From Siphlonurus alternatus (taxonomy: Eukaryota > Arthropoda > Insecta > Ephemeroptera > Siphlonuridae): DNA of 64,000 nucleotides. The DNA is taken from contig OX463778.1 of NCBI GenBank assembly GCA_949825025.1, positions 41,749,646 to 41,813,645 of the forward strand, read 5' to 3'. The translations under genes were made by a program, and so were the position numbers. Below the pieces are notes generated by a model. It was not told the DNA's origin and did not search any database. It worked only from the letters and a program-made list of their open reading frames with translations. How positions within the stretch are numbered: the first letter of the stretch is position 1; every line of letters begins with the position of its first letter. Below, in pieces: positions 63,628 to 64,000 of the stretch.

Positions 63628-64000
63628 GTAAGTTGGATTTTAACAAGTAAATACATTAGAAGCACTAAACGCAGTACACAGCTCGTAAATATTAATGTCA
63701 CATGTTTGCGAACGTGCGGTGCGTCCCTAAGTTTGTATTTGTGATGAATATGTCGTCGTTTTGTGTGCTGCGGCCTTGGACACACCCACTAACACTGACA
63801 GCAAGCAAAACCTGACGCACCTCGTCGCTTCAATGACTTTTACTGGATACAAAAGTGAATACTGCACTTTTTTTGCATCACAGAACGTGCAATAATAAAA
63901 AGAGAAAACAATTTAACTTGCAAGATTATGGCTACATAATTATATTCATTTTAATACTCTTCTCTGTCAGTCAATGCTGGTCATTATGATGGCTGAGCTT
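63628..64000 (+). other. Start of the first coding intron of the filamin gene
   Basis: Non-coding sequence after donor GTAAGT to the window edge; no further CH-domain sequence appears. Confidence 0.7.

Overview
The window is AT-rich nuclear DNA of an arthropod (insect or crustacean; I cannot choose between them). The evidence is spliced genes with GT-AG introns, a gustatory-receptor gene, the first CH-domain exon of a filamin of the jitterbug type, a tRNA-derived SINE, many long microsatellites and a dense load of foldback (palindromic) elements. Most of the 64 kb is intron or intergenic sequence, and coding exons stand out as small GC-rich islands.

Left part, 1-22 kb, mostly minus strand. 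A TATA box near 21.67 kb and a non-coding first exon (about 21.64-21.48 kb) are followed by a signal-peptide exon at 17.3 kb. Further phase-0 exons lie at 7.5, 5.7 and 5.0 kb, the last ending in a stop. They form a secreted protein of about 255 aa with an RDKR proprotein-convertase site. Further left, at 2.5 kb and about 2.0-1.7 kb, two more minus-strand exons of the same character (again with RDKR) form a second gene or an alternative 3' end. A convincing start exon of an unrelated plus-strand gene (12.66 kb) lies inside the large intron.

Middle, 22-47 kb. No gene can be built with confidence. The region holds foldback/MITE elements (22.3, 23.5, 32.6, 38.7, 46.5 kb), a SINE at 30.3-30.6 kb with diverged relatives at 34.4 and 38.3 kb, a zinc-finger-like reading frame at 30.6-30.9 kb, (TA)n, (GTT)n and homopolymer tracts, and a few GC-rich patches that might be single exons.

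Right part, 47-64 kb. A plus-strand gene has a non-coding exon near 47.4-47.6 kb and five coding exons from 49.67 to 56.30 kb. It encodes another secreted protein (about 244 aa) with the same layout: signal peptide, short acidic linker, KRDKR cleavage site, then an Ala/Gly/Ser-rich, hydrophobic C-terminal half. Every coding exon in both secreted-protein genes has phase-0 boundaries. A minus-strand gustatory receptor of about 373 aa can be assembled in four exons (60.42-57.99 kb), and a relic of one of its exons survives 2.6 kb away. At the right edge the 5' end of a jitterbug-like filamin gene (63.27 kb onward) runs out of the window.

The observations most worth following are the RDKR secreted-protein genes, which I cannot assign to a named family; the foldback families flanked by TTAA or carrying TGACGTCA, which recur with conserved cores but diverged ends; and the nested plus-strand exon at 12.66 kb.
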